A stretch of 64,000 bases of DNA. Origin: Alphaproteobacteria bacterium (GTDB lineage: Bacteria > Pseudomonadota > Alphaproteobacteria > Rhizobiales > Xanthobacteraceae). The DNA lies in assembly GCA_016869215.1 (NCBI GenBank), contig VGEP01000016.1, positions 1-64,000 on the forward strand, given 5' to 3'. This document shows positions 31,739-38,842 of this stretch, in pieces. Position numbers and translations under genes: made by a program. Each line of letters starts with the position of its first letter. Position 1 is the stretch's first letter. Below the pieces are notes generated by a model. That model was not told the origin of the DNA and did not search any database. It saw nothing but the letters and a program-made list of their open reading frames with translations.

Positions 31739-32203
31739 TCAGGCGGCCCTCGTGTTCTTGCGGTTCATGGCGCGGATATCGAGCACTTCCGGCTGCTGCG
31801 CCGCATGGGGATGGTCGGGGCCCGGATAGACCCGCAGATTGCCGAACTGCTGGCGGCCGAGCGGGCCGTGCGGCAGCATCCGCTGCACGGCCTTCTCCAC
31901 CACGCGTTCGGGGAAGCGGCCTTCGAGGATCGAGCGCGCGGTGCGCTCCTTGATCCCGCCGATGAAGCCGGTGTGGTGGTGATAGACCTTCTTCTCGCGC
32001 TTGCGGCCGGTCAGGACCACTTTAGCGGCGTTGACGACGATGACGTTGTCGCCGTCGTCCACATGCGGCGTGTACGAAGGCCGGTGCTTGCCGCGCAGGC
32101 GCATGGCGATGATGGTGGCGAGCCGGCCGACAACCAGGCCGGTGGCGTCAATCATTACCCATTTCTTCTGCACGTCCGCGGGTTTGACGGAAATTGTGCT
32201 CAT
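31739..32203 (-). CDS. rplM: 50S ribosomal protein L13
   Basis: This 154-residue protein matches L13: [47 protein letters not shown] near the N terminus and [32 protein letters not shown] towards the C terminus. It is an early 50S assembly protein. It is the first gene of the two-gene rplM-rpsI operon, with a good promoter 33-68 nt upstream. Confidence 0.98.
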   Translation of the reverse strand: MSTISVKPADVQKKWVMIDATGLVVGRLATIIAMRLRGKHRPSYTPHVDDGDNVIVVNAAKVVLTGRKREKKVYHHHTGFIGGIKERTARSILEGRFPERVVEKAVQRMLPHGPLGRQQFGNLRVYPGPDHPHAAQQPEVLDIRAMNRKNTRAA

Positions 32204-32242
32204 ATCGGTTGAGGTCCGTGAATGCCGAATTGGCGTTGCGGG

Positions 32243-32271
32243 CTTCTAACGGAGGGACGATACCCGGTCAA
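32243..32271 (-). promoter_or_regulatory. housekeeping promoter of rplM-rpsI
   Basis: On the minus strand TTGACC (32271-32266) and TAGAAG (32248-32243) are spaced by exactly 17 bp. This gives a predicted start near 32236 and a leader of about 33 nt. An AT-rich stretch directly upstream (32281-32340) could act as an UP element, as expected for a ribosomal protein operon. Confidence 0.65.
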
Positions 32272-32344
32272 TGGCGCGCGATAACAAATTATGTAACTGA
32301 ATCAATACGATGAAATTTAGGTACTATAATACCGTATCGCAAAC

Positions 32345-32776
32345 TCACTTGCCGGCAGGGATCGAATAGGTCGACGTGACATGGGCAACCGGCTCGTCCT
32401 GGCCGTCCGAATGGATCGTCACCTCGCCGACCGCCAGCCGTTTGCCGAGTTTCAGCAACCGGCACCGGGCAATGAGATCCTTCGTGCCCGGCTTGCGCAG
32501 GAAGTTGATGTTGAGATTGGTGGTGACCGCGAGCGGCACGGGCCCGATGGCCGCCAGCACGCCGACGTACATGGCGAAGTCGGCCAGTGCCATCATGGTC
32601 GGCCCGGAAATCGTGCCGCCCGGACGAACGAAGTCGGGCCGATAGAGTTGCCGGACGCGGGCGCCGCCGTGCCAGGCCTCCTCGATGACCAACCCGCTCT
32701 GCGCGTGAAACACCTGGGGGAATTCCTTCGCCAGGAACCGCTCCAGCGCCTCGACATCCATCGCGGGGGCCGTCAT
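32345..32776 (-). CDS. PaaI-family hotdog thioesterase
   Basis: This 143-residue hotdog-fold protein has the core PGGTISGPTMMALADFAMYVGVLAAIGPVPLAVTTNLNINFLRKP, typical of PaaI/YbgC-like acyl-CoA thioesterases, with D in LADFAMY as a likely catalytic acid. It should hydrolyse aryl- or acyl-CoA esters. GGGGAGG precedes ATG 32776, and the open frame further upstream overlaps the divergent gene. It is divergent from the adjacent enoyl-CoA hydratase gene with about 100 bp between, so the pair probably shares a regulatory region and a CoA-ester pathway. Confidence 0.85.
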   Translation of the reverse strand: MTAPAMDVEALERFLAKEFPQVFHAQSGLVIEEAWHGGARVRQLYRPDFVRPGGTISGPTMMALADFAMYVGVLAAIGPVPLAVTTNLNINFLRKPGTKDLIARCRLLKLGKRLAVGEVTIHSDGQDEPVAHVTSTYSIPAGK

Positions 32777-32877
32777 GGCCGCCTCCCCTTGCCCGTTCGC
32801 CGGTTCGCGCCGGTCGCGCGCTTGCCCGGATCGGATACAATGATCGAGTCCTTGCCGCAAAGGCCGTTCGCATTCGC

Positions 32878-33705
32878 ATGAACGCTCCGTCGCCCGTTCC
32901 ACGTTCCGGCGCTGCACCGCCGCTTGTGACGCGCGCCGACCACGGCGGCATCGCGGTCCTGACGCTCGACCGGCCGCAGACGCGCAACGCCCTGTCCGAA
33001 GCGATGCTGGCGGAATTGAGCGGAGCCTTCACCGGCATCGCGGCGGACCAGCGCGTGCGTGCGGTGGTGCTCGCGGCCAACGGGCCGGCTTTTTCGGCCG
33101 GTCACGATCTGAAGGAAATCACCAAGCGCCGCGCCGACCCGGATCGCGGGCGCGCCTACGTACAGGACCTGATGGTCCGCTGCAGCGCCATGATGCAGGG
33201 CATCGTCCGCCTGCCGCAGCCGGTGATCGCCGCGGTCGAAGGCGCGGCCGCGGCCGCCGGCTGCCAGCTGGTCGCGAGCTGCGACTTGGCGGTTGCCTCG
33301 CAAAGTGCGCGCTTCGCAACGCCCGGCGTGCATATCGGCCTGTTCTGCTCGACGCCGATGGTGGCGCTGACGCGCAACGTCGCGCCCAAACACGCCATGG
33401 ACATGCTGCTGACCGGCGACGCGATTTCGGCGGACGGCGCCTTCCGCATCGGTCTCGTCAACCGCGTCGTGCCCGCTGGCGAAGCGCTGCGCGCGGCCAC
33501 CGAGCTCGCGCACAAGATCGCCGCCAAATCCATGCTGGCCCTGAAGATCGGCAAGGAGGCGTTCTACCGCCAACTCGACATGACTTTGGCCGACGCCTAC
33601 CGGTACACGGGCCAGGTCATGGTGGATAACATGATGGCGCGGGACGCCGAGGAAGGCATTTCGGCCTTCGTCGAAAAGCGCGACCCGAAATGGGAGGACC
33701 GATGA
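32878..33705 (+). CDS. enoyl-CoA hydratase/isomerase family protein (ECHDC3-like)
   Basis: This 275-residue crotonase-fold enzyme has the oxyanion/CoA signature FSAGHDLKEITK, and IAAVEGAAAAAGCQLVASCDLAVAS around the second glutamate position. FATPGVHIGLFCSTPMVALTR and the C-terminal AFVEKRDPKW are also conserved. The FSAGHDLKE variant marks the ECHDC3-like subgroup rather than classical hydratase, so the reaction (hydration, isomerisation or hydrolysis) is uncertain. The following small membrane protein gene overlaps its stop by 4 nt. Confidence 0.87.
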   Translation: MNAPSPVPRSGAAPPLVTRADHGGIAVLTLDRPQTRNALSEAMLAELSGAFTGIAADQRVRAVVLAANGPAFSAGHDLKEITKRRADPDRGRAYVQDLMVRCSAMMQGIVRLPQPVIAAVEGAAAAAGCQLVASCDLAVASQSARFATPGVHIGLFCSTPMVALTRNVAPKHAMDMLLTGDAISADGAFRIGLVNRVVPAGEALRAATELAHKIAAKSMLALKIGKEAFYRQLDMTLADAYRYTGQVMVDNMMARDAEEGISAFVEKRDPKWEDR

Positions 33706-33950
33706 TGACCGCACTCGCCTTCGCGACCTCCGACATTCGCCGCCTGCGATTGAGCCGCGCGGCGCTGGCACGCGGGCTTGTCGCGGGTTCGGTCTGGGGC
33801 GCGACCATGACGGTCGGACTGACCGCGCTGACCGCCTGGCAATGCGGCGTCATCTGCACTCCGGAGGTCGCGGTCAACGCGGTGCTGTCGTTCGCAGCCG
33901 GCATCGCGGGCATCGGCCCGGTCGCGGCTTACGGCGGCGCCGACCGTTAA
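33702..33950 (+). CDS. small hydrophobic membrane protein of unknown function
   Basis: This 82-residue protein has a basic N-terminal part (TSDIRRLRLSRAALARG) and two hydrophobic segments, about 28-48 (LVAGSVWGATMTVGLTALTAW) and 58-78. The start is ATG 33702 (an ATGATG pair overlapping the upstream stop), with GGGAGGACC before it. No family is recognised. Translational coupling suggests an accessory role to the upstream CoA enzyme, but this is weak. Confidence 0.6.
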   Translation: MMTALAFATSDIRRLRLSRAALARGLVAGSVWGATMTVGLTALTAWQCGVICTPEVAVNAVLSFAAGIAGIGPVAAYGGADR

Positions 33951-34019
33951 CGCAAGCGCGGACACCGGCTTACCGGCGGTCGTGGCAATGATTATATGCG
34001 GCCGCAAGGCAGGCCCACG

Positions 34020-34637
34020 ATGAACCACGACAGTTACCCCGACAGCTATATCCGCGGCATCCTCAACACGGTGAAGTCGATCGCCATGGTCGGCATTTCG
34101 CCGAAGGACAACCGACCGAGCTATTTCGCGTTCAAGTATCTGCTGGAGCGCGGCTACCGGATGATCCCGGTCAATCCCGGCCAGGCCGGCAAGGACATCC
34201 TCGGCCAGAAGGTCTATGCGCGCCTCGCCGACATTCCGGAGCCGGTGGACATGGTCGACATCTTCCGCGCGCCGCAGTTCGCGCCGGCGGCGGTCGACGA
34301 GGCGCTGGCGATGTCGCCCAGGCCGCGGGTGATCTGGATGCAGCTCGGCGTGCGCAACGACGAGGCCGCGGCCAAGGCCGAGGCGGAAGGCCTCAAGGTG
34401 GTGATGAACCGCTGCCCCAAGATCGAATACGGCCGGCTGTCGTCGGAAATCGGCTGGATCGGCGTCAACTCCCGCACGCTCAGTTCCAAGCGCGCGCCGC
34501 TTCTGGGCAAGGGCGTGCAACGCATGTCGCTCAACCGCACCACAATGGCGGGCGGCACGACCGAGGCGGCCGAACGGGCGGCACCGCAGTCCGAGGGCGC
34601 CGCGCAGGAGCCGGGAAAACCCGCCTCCGGCGGTTGA
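34020..34637 (+). CDS. CoA-binding domain protein (YccU type)
   Basis: This 205-residue protein has a Rossmann-like CoA-binding domain resembling the N-terminal part of succinyl-CoA synthetase alpha: KSIAMVGISPKDNRPSYFAFKYLLERGYRMIPVNPG, then VDIFRAPQFAPAAVDEALAMSPRPRVIWMQLGVRN. YccU relatives are about 140 residues; here a 60-residue Ser/Gly/Glu-rich tail follows. Function is unknown; related proteins have been linked to the O-acetylhomoserine sulfhydrylase locus, and one lies two genes downstream here. The ATG is not preceded by a strong ribosome-binding site. Confidence 0.82.
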   Translation: MNHDSYPDSYIRGILNTVKSIAMVGISPKDNRPSYFAFKYLLERGYRMIPVNPGQAGKDILGQKVYARLADIPEPVDMVDIFRAPQFAPAAVDEALAMSPRPRVIWMQLGVRNDEAAAKAEAEGLKVVMNRCPKIEYGRLSSEIGWIGVNSRTLSSKRAPLLGKGVQRMSLNRTTMAGGTTEAAERAAPQSEGAAQEPGKPASGG

Positions 34638-34713
34638 AACCTTCCATCGTCTGATGCGTTTTAGGGATGCGGCGGGCTTTGCCGATTCGATGGCCGCGCC
34701 AAAGGAGGATCGC

Positions 34714-34989
34714 ATGCTGATCCGCTCCGTTCTGATCGCCGCGTTGCTGTCGCTTTCATTGCCGGCGGCGCTCGCGTCCGAAACGCAGAACACCGAAACG
34801 CCCGAGGAGCAGCAAGCCTGCATGTACGATGCGTTCCGCGTCTGCGGCCACGCCATTCCGAGCCGCGAGCGGGTCATCGCCTGCTTCCGGGACAATCTCG
34901 ACGACCTGTCCGCGCTGTGCCGCCAGGTCATGCTCCGCTACAACAAGCCCGCCCCGCGGGCCCGCAAGCGGATGACCAACGCGCCTTAA
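34714..34989 (+). CDS. small secreted cysteine-containing protein
   Basis: This 91-residue protein begins with a clear signal peptide (MLIRSVLIAALLSLSLPAALAS). The mature part holds four cysteines (QACMYDAFRVCGH, VIACFRDNLDDLSALC) that could form two disulfides in a helical hairpin, and it ends in a basic tail. AAGGAGG 6 nt before ATG 34714 fixes the start; an in-frame ATG at 34654 is poorer. I recognise it only as the type of small periplasmic cysteine-rich proteins common in Rhizobiales; no function is known. Confidence 0.7.
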   Translation: MLIRSVLIAALLSLSLPAALASETQNTETPEEQQACMYDAFRVCGHAIPSRERVIACFRDNLDDLSALCRQVMLRYNKPAPRARKRMTNAP

Positions 34990-35168
34990 CGACCGCGTCT
35001 GGCCTTCGTTAAAGAAAAATTGTCCCGCCGCGCGCCGTTTTGCAGCGCGGCGGTTGCCAATTAACGCAACCGCCCGTTCGCGCCTTGACGCACCCCGGGG
35101 GTTCGATAAACCCGCCCGGCTGGGCGCATTACCGCGCAAGGACCAGGACGAGCTTAAGGGACGAACCG

Positions 35169-36449
35169 ATGACCGAACGCACGCCAGGTTTCTCCACGCT
35201 TGCGATCCACGCCGGCGCGCAGCCCGACCCGACCACCGGCGCGCGCGCGACGCCGATCTACCAGACCACGTCGTTCGTGTTCGACGACGTCGATCACGCC
35301 GCCTCGCTGTTCGGCCTGCAGGCGTTCGGCAACATCTACACGCGCATCGGCAATCCCACGAACGCCGTGCTGGAGGAGCGGGTCGCTGCGCTCGAAGGCG
35401 GCACCGCGGGACTCGCGGTCGCGTCCGGCCACGCCGCGCAGGTCCTGGTGTTCCATTGCATGATGAAGCCCGGCGACGAGTTCGTCGCGGGCAAGAAGCT
35501 CTACGGCGGCTCGATCAACCAGTTCAACCACTCGTTCAAGAACTTCGGCTGGAACGTGGTGTGGGCCGACACCGACGACCTCGCAAGCTTCGAGCGCGCG
35601 ATCACGCCCAAGACCAAGGCGATCTTCATCGAGTCGATCGCCAACCCCGGCGGCGCCGTCACCGACATCGAGGCCATCGCCAACATCGCGCGCCGCGCCG
35701 GCGTGCCGCTGGTCGTCGACAACACGCTCGCCACGCCCTACCTCTGCAAGCCGATCGACTACGGCGCGGACGTGGTGGTGCATTCGCTGACCAAGTTTCT
35801 CGGCGGCCACGGCAACTCCATCGGCGGCATGATCGTCGACGGCGGCACCTTCAACTGGTCGCGCGAGGGCCGCTATCCGATGCTGTCGGAGCCGCGCCCG
35901 GAGTATCAGGGCATCGTGCTGCACGAGACCTTCGGCAACTTCGCCTTCGCCATCGCCTGCCGCGTGCTGAGCCTGCGCGACATCGGCCCGGCGCTGTCGC
36001 CGTTCAACGCCTTCCTGATCCTCACGGGCATCGAGACGCTGCCGCTGCGCATCCAGCGCCATTGCGACAGCGCCGTGGCCGTGGCCGAATGGCTCGCGAA
36101 GCACCCGAGCGTCGCCTGGGTGAGCTACGCCGGCCTGCCCGGCGACCGCTACCACAACCTCGCCAAGAAATATGCGCCCAAGGGCGCGGGCGCGGTGTTC
36201 ACCTTCGGGCTCAAGGGCGGCTTCGACGCCGGCGTGAAGCTCGTGTCCAACGTCAAGCTGTTCTCGCACCTCGCCAACATCGGCGACACGCGCTCGCTGA
36301 TCATCCACCCGGCTTCGACCACGCACCGGCAATTGTCCGACGCGCAGAAGGTCCAGGCCGGCGCCGGCCCCGACGTGGTGCGGCTGTCGATCGGGCTGGA
36401 GGACGTGGCGGATATTATTGCGGATCTGGAGCAGGGATTGGCGGCGTAG
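35169..36449 (+). CDS. O-acetylhomoserine aminocarboxypropyltransferase (sulfhydrylase)
   Basis: This 426-residue PLP enzyme of the Cys/Met metabolism family makes homocysteine from O-acetylhomoserine and sulfide. The PLP lysine is K209 in VVVHSLTKFLGGHGNS. The substrate-phosphate region reads ASGHAAQVLVFHCMMKPGDEF, and YTRIGNPTNAVLEERVAALEGG is the typical tetramer loop. Length and the long C-terminal half fit the MetY/OAH sulfhydrylase branch rather than cystathionine synthase. ATG 35169 follows AAGGGACG. It stands alone; the 43 extra upstream codons are not conserved. Confidence 0.92.
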   Translation: MTERTPGFSTLAIHAGAQPDPTTGARATPIYQTTSFVFDDVDHAASLFGLQAFGNIYTRIGNPTNAVLEERVAALEGGTAGLAVASGHAAQVLVFHCMMKPGDEFVAGKKLYGGSINQFNHSFKNFGWNVVWADTDDLASFERAITPKTKAIFIESIANPGGAVTDIEAIANIARRAGVPLVVDNTLATPYLCKPIDYGADVVVHSLTKFLGGHGNSIGGMIVDGGTFNWSREGRYPMLSEPRPEYQGIVLHETFGNFAFAIACRVLSLRDIGPALSPFNAFLILTGIETLPLRIQRHCDSAVAVAEWLAKHPSVAWVSYAGLPGDRYHNLAKKYAPKGAGAVFTFGLKGGFDAGVKLVSNVKLFSHLANIGDTRSLIIHPASTTHRQLSDAQKVQAGAGPDVVRLSIGLEDVADIIADLEQGLAA

Positions 36450-36575
36450 CGCAAACTGAAGCTTGAATATCGACTTCAGCTCCTGCCCTGTCGCCGATAC
36501 AGCCTCGTGCGCGGCCTATAAATCCGGCCTCCGGTGTGATAGATATCTACTGATTGAACCGTAGAGATTTCTGTC

Positions 36576-36824
36576 ATGGCCCATGCACAATCCGATACGG
36601 CAATCGACAGGATCACCATCGATCCGGATGTCTGCAACGGCAAGCCTGTGGTCAGGGGCCTGCGCATCACGGTCGAGAGCATTCTGGACTATCTCAGCGC
36701 GGGCGAAGCGCCCGAGACAATCCTGCGCCAGCACCCGATGCTGGAGCCTGAGGACATTTCGGCCTGCCTGGCTTTTGCAAGCCGGCTGATGGGCCGCCGA
36801 TACAGCGTCAAAGAAACGGCCTGA
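36576..36824 (+). CDS. DUF433 antitoxin-like protein
   Basis: This 82-residue DUF433 protein has the family core RITIDPDVCNGKPVVRGLRITVESILDYLSAGEAPETILRQHPMLEPEDISACLAFA, a small winged-helix-like DNA-binding fold. DUF433 genes commonly pair with DUF5615 (PIN-like) genes as putative toxin-antitoxin modules, and such a gene follows with a 1-nt ATGA overlap. It probably represses its own promoter and neutralises the partner. The module sits between metabolic genes next to the structured repeat region, as expected for mobile stress modules. Confidence 0.8.
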   Translation: MAHAQSDTAIDRITIDPDVCNGKPVVRGLRITVESILDYLSAGEAPETILRQHPMLEPEDISACLAFASRLMGRRYSVKETA

Positions 36825-37165
36825 TGGCCCGTTATCTGATCGATGCCAATCTGCCGCGTTGGTTCTCGCCCTGGTCCGGCAGCGACTATGAATTCATCCA
36901 CGATATTGGTCAGGCCTGGACCGACAGCCGAATTTGGCAGTATGCCGCGGCCAACGCGCTGACCATCGTTACGAAAGATGCGGATTTTTCCGACCGCGTT
37001 CTTACCAGTTCCAGCGGACCGCACGTCATTCACATCCGGGTCGGCAATCTCACCATCGGCGACCTTCACCGCTATCTTTCGAACGTCTGGACGGACGTTT
37101 GCCTGGCGAGCGAGAACTGCCGCCTCGTGCAAGTTTACCGGGACCGGATCGAAGCCATCGAGTGA
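36824..37165 (+). CDS. DUF5615 PIN-like toxin candidate
   Basis: This 113-residue protein opens MARYLIDANLPRWFSP and carries acidic positions in LIDANL, HDIGQAW, TIVTKDADFSD, and then HIRVGNLTIGDLHRYL. That is the layout of Mut7-C/PIN-like DUF5615 nucleases (D-x-N and KDxDF motifs). It is translationally coupled to the DUF433 gene through ATGA. By analogy with VapC-like systems it may cut RNA, but toxicity has not been shown for most members. A small hairpin (37164-37178) overlaps its stop. Confidence 0.78.
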   Translation: MARYLIDANLPRWFSPWSGSDYEFIHDIGQAWTDSRIWQYAAANALTIVTKDADFSDRVLTSSSGPHVIHIRVGNLTIGDLHRYLSNVWTDVCLASENCRLVQVYRDRIEAIE

Positions 37166-37318
37166 AAGCCGCGCTTTCGCGCGCCGCAAGCCTTTCAAGG
37201 CAAAGCGGAATAGGTTCGCAGACAAAACTTATCCCCGCTTCTGAATCCGGTCTTACAATTCGCGCATCTTGCCCAGTCGCAGGCGTCGTCGATCGCGGCG
37301 TTCGAGGACAGAGCAAGG

Positions 37319-37344
37319 CGCGGCGGCCACATATTGCCGCCGCG
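37319..37344. repeat. flanking hairpin A of the structured region
   Basis: A perfect 9-bp stem CGCGGCGGC/GCCGCCGCG (37319-37327 with 37336-37344) has the 8-nt AT-rich loop CACATATT. It begins 28 nt upstream of the large element. Confidence 0.7.
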
Positions 37345-37346
37345 GG

Positions 37347-37478
37347 TGGAGCGCCGGGAGGCGCCCAGGGTCCTCTGCGCCGGAGGACTCGTGCGTCTCG
37401 CCAGACGCACGGCCGGTCGCGCCAGACCGGTCGGGGAGCTCCCGACAGTAGCTCCCCGGGCGCCTTCCCGGCGCTCCA
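37347..37478. repeat. compact multi-hairpin element: outer 20-bp stem enclosing four hairpins
   Basis: The outer arms are 37347-37366 and 37458-37478 (20 pairs, one bulged T). They enclose hairpin 1 (37370-37375/37383-37388), hairpin 2 (37391-37398/37403-37410), hairpin 3 (37413-37418/37425-37430) and hairpin 4 (37433-37440/37450-37457). Consecutive hairpins are separated by exactly 2 nt, and hairpin 4 joins the outer stem with no gap, so a five-way junction with almost no unpaired bases is implied. It may be a structured RNA or a DNA-level repeat. The pairing is symmetrical, so the strand is not known. Confidence 0.72.
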
Positions 37479-37479
37479 T

Positions 37480-37496
37480 CCCCTCATGTCGAGGGG
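37480..37496. repeat. flanking hairpin B of the structured region
   Basis: CCCCTC (37480-37485) pairs with GAGGGG (37491-37496) around an ATGTC loop, one base after the closing stem of the large element. Confidence 0.6.
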
Positions 37497-37541
37497 CAAC
37501 GGAGAACAGGGAGACGGGCCAGCCGGGCGCCCGAAAACAAA

Positions 37542-37559
37542 GCTCCGGCCCTGCGGAGC
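37542..37559. repeat. flanking hairpin C of the structured region
   Basis: GCTCCG (37542-37547) pairs with CGGAGC (37554-37559) around GCCCTG. It is weaker and further away than hairpins A and B; it may belong to the same element or be chance in GC-rich DNA. Confidence 0.4.
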
Positions 37560-37765
37560 GTTGGCTTGGAACACAACCGGCAAGAGCATGGAATTTTCAC
37601 GCGCCTCCGGGCGTCATTGCGCCGCAGCGTGCGCGGAGGCGCCGCACGCAGCCATGGCGTCTGCGCATATCTCGCCATGCTAGGTTTCCCGCATTCGCGC
37701 CGGAAACCATCCGGCAGCGGCTTCGCTGTCGCTTAAGCGGGGCGGTTTCGACTGAGGGAGATGAG

Positions 37766-38740
37766 ATGATGTCGTTTCGAAAACTCGCGCTCGCGTCCGC
37801 GCTGACGCTCGGCTTCGCCGGCGCCGCGTCCGCGCAGACCATGGGGATCGCGACCAACCCGCAGGGTTCGCTGTACTACGCGGTCGGCTCGGCGGTGTCG
37901 CAAGTCGTGTCCAACAAGACCAAGCACCAGCTCCGGGTGCAGCCCATGGGCGGCTCGTCGACCTACGTGCCGACGATCAACCAGGGCCAGATCGAGTTCG
38001 GCCTGCTGAACGTGATCGATCCGGCGTTCGCCTGGGACGGCGTCGAGAACTTCAAGGGTCAGCCGCCGGCGAAGAACCTGCGCCTGGTCGCGACGATCTT
38101 CCAGCTGCCGATCGGCATCGCGGTGCTCGACAACTCGAAGTTCAAGACGCTGGCCGATCTCAAGGGCGCGAGCATGCCGTCGGAATTCACCGCGCAGAGC
38201 ACGATCCGTTTCGTGCAGGACGCGGTGCTGGCGAACGCCGGCCTGTCGAGCAAGGACATGAAAGGCGTGCCGGCGCGCGACTACGTGCAGGGCATGCGGA
38301 TGCTCGGCGAAAAGCGCGTGGACGCCGCGCTGATGGGCGTCGGCGCGGCGCAGGCGCAGGAGGTTCATGCCAAGCTCAAGAGCGACGGCGGCATCCGGTT
38401 CCTCGATCTGGTTGACACGCCGGATGCGCGCAAGCGCATGGCGGCGATCATGCCGGCCTATCCCTACAAGCAGGCGCCCTCGCCCGCGATTCCGGGCGTC
38501 AAGGACGGCGGCGCGATGCTGATGACCTACAGCGCCTTCATCGTGTCGAGCAGCCACGTCAAGGACGACGTGGTCTACGACATCGTGAAGACCGTCCACG
38601 CCAGCGCGAAGGAACTCGCGGAGTCGCACGGCTCGCTGCGGCGTTTCAATCCCGCCAAGATGTCGGAAAACCACAAGGTCGAGTGGCACCCCGGCGCGAT
38701 CAAGTTCTACAAGGAAATCGGCCAGTGGCCGCCGAAGTGA
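37766..38740 (+). CDS. TAXI-family TRAP transporter solute-binding protein (first copy)
   Basis: This 324-residue periplasmic binding protein has a Sec signal (MMSFRKLALASALTLGFAGAASA) and then the TAXI pattern MGIATNPQGSLYYAVGSAVSQVV, with TYVPTINQGQIEFGLLNVIDPAFAW. Family members bind glutamate or other dicarboxylates for TRAP transport, but the ligand here is unknown. GAGGGAG precedes ATG 37766. It ends at a strong terminator shared with the convergent fused TRAP permease, its probable partner. A second, different TAXI gene lies on the far side of that permease. Confidence 0.9.
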   Translation: MMSFRKLALASALTLGFAGAASAQTMGIATNPQGSLYYAVGSAVSQVVSNKTKHQLRVQPMGGSSTYVPTINQGQIEFGLLNVIDPAFAWDGVENFKGQPPAKNLRLVATIFQLPIGIAVLDNSKFKTLADLKGASMPSEFTAQSTIRFVQDAVLANAGLSSKDMKGVPARDYVQGMRMLGEKRVDAALMGVGAAQAQEVHAKLKSDGGIRFLDLVDTPDARKRMAAIMPAYPYKQAPSPAIPGVKDGGAMLMTYSAFIVSSSHVKDDVVYDIVKTVHASAKELAESHGSLRRFNPAKMSENHKVEWHPGAIKFYKEIGQWPPK

Positions 38741-38780
38741 CCGGTGCGTCGCCGCGCTGAGCGGCGGATTGAAAAACGAC

Positions 38781-38810
38781 AAGCCCCGCACGGTCCGCCG
38801 TGCGGGGCTT
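38781..38810. terminator. bidirectional terminator between TAXI gene and TRAP permease
   Basis: A perfect 13-bp stem AAGCCCCGCACGG/CCGTGCGGGGCTT (38781-38793 with 38798-38810) with a TCCG loop. An A stretch before it and TT after it favour termination on both strands. Confidence 0.85.
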
Positions 38811-38842
38811 TGCATTGCGCGTCCGAACGGGCGTTTCCGCGG

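Larger units (their letters stand above)
37166..37765. other. 600-base non-coding region rich in hairpins
   Basis: No reading frame here has a credible ribosome-binding site plus family features. The stretch holds, in order: a stem 37319-37327/37336-37344, a five-way-junction element 37347-37478, a stem 37480-37485/37491-37496, and a stem 37542-37547/37554-37559. The last 200 bases before the TAXI gene look like an ordinary leader with a good ribosome-binding site. Confidence 0.65.

Noticed and set aside
34654-34713. Longer N terminus of the small secreted protein
   Set aside because: The perfect AAGGAGG site and the signal peptide both fit the ATG at 34714 rather than that at 34654.
37195-37479. 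94-codon minus-strand frame across the hairpin element
   Set aside because: Its sequence is explained by the structured repeat and it has no ribosome-binding site. Without homologues showing coding selection it cannot be called a gene.
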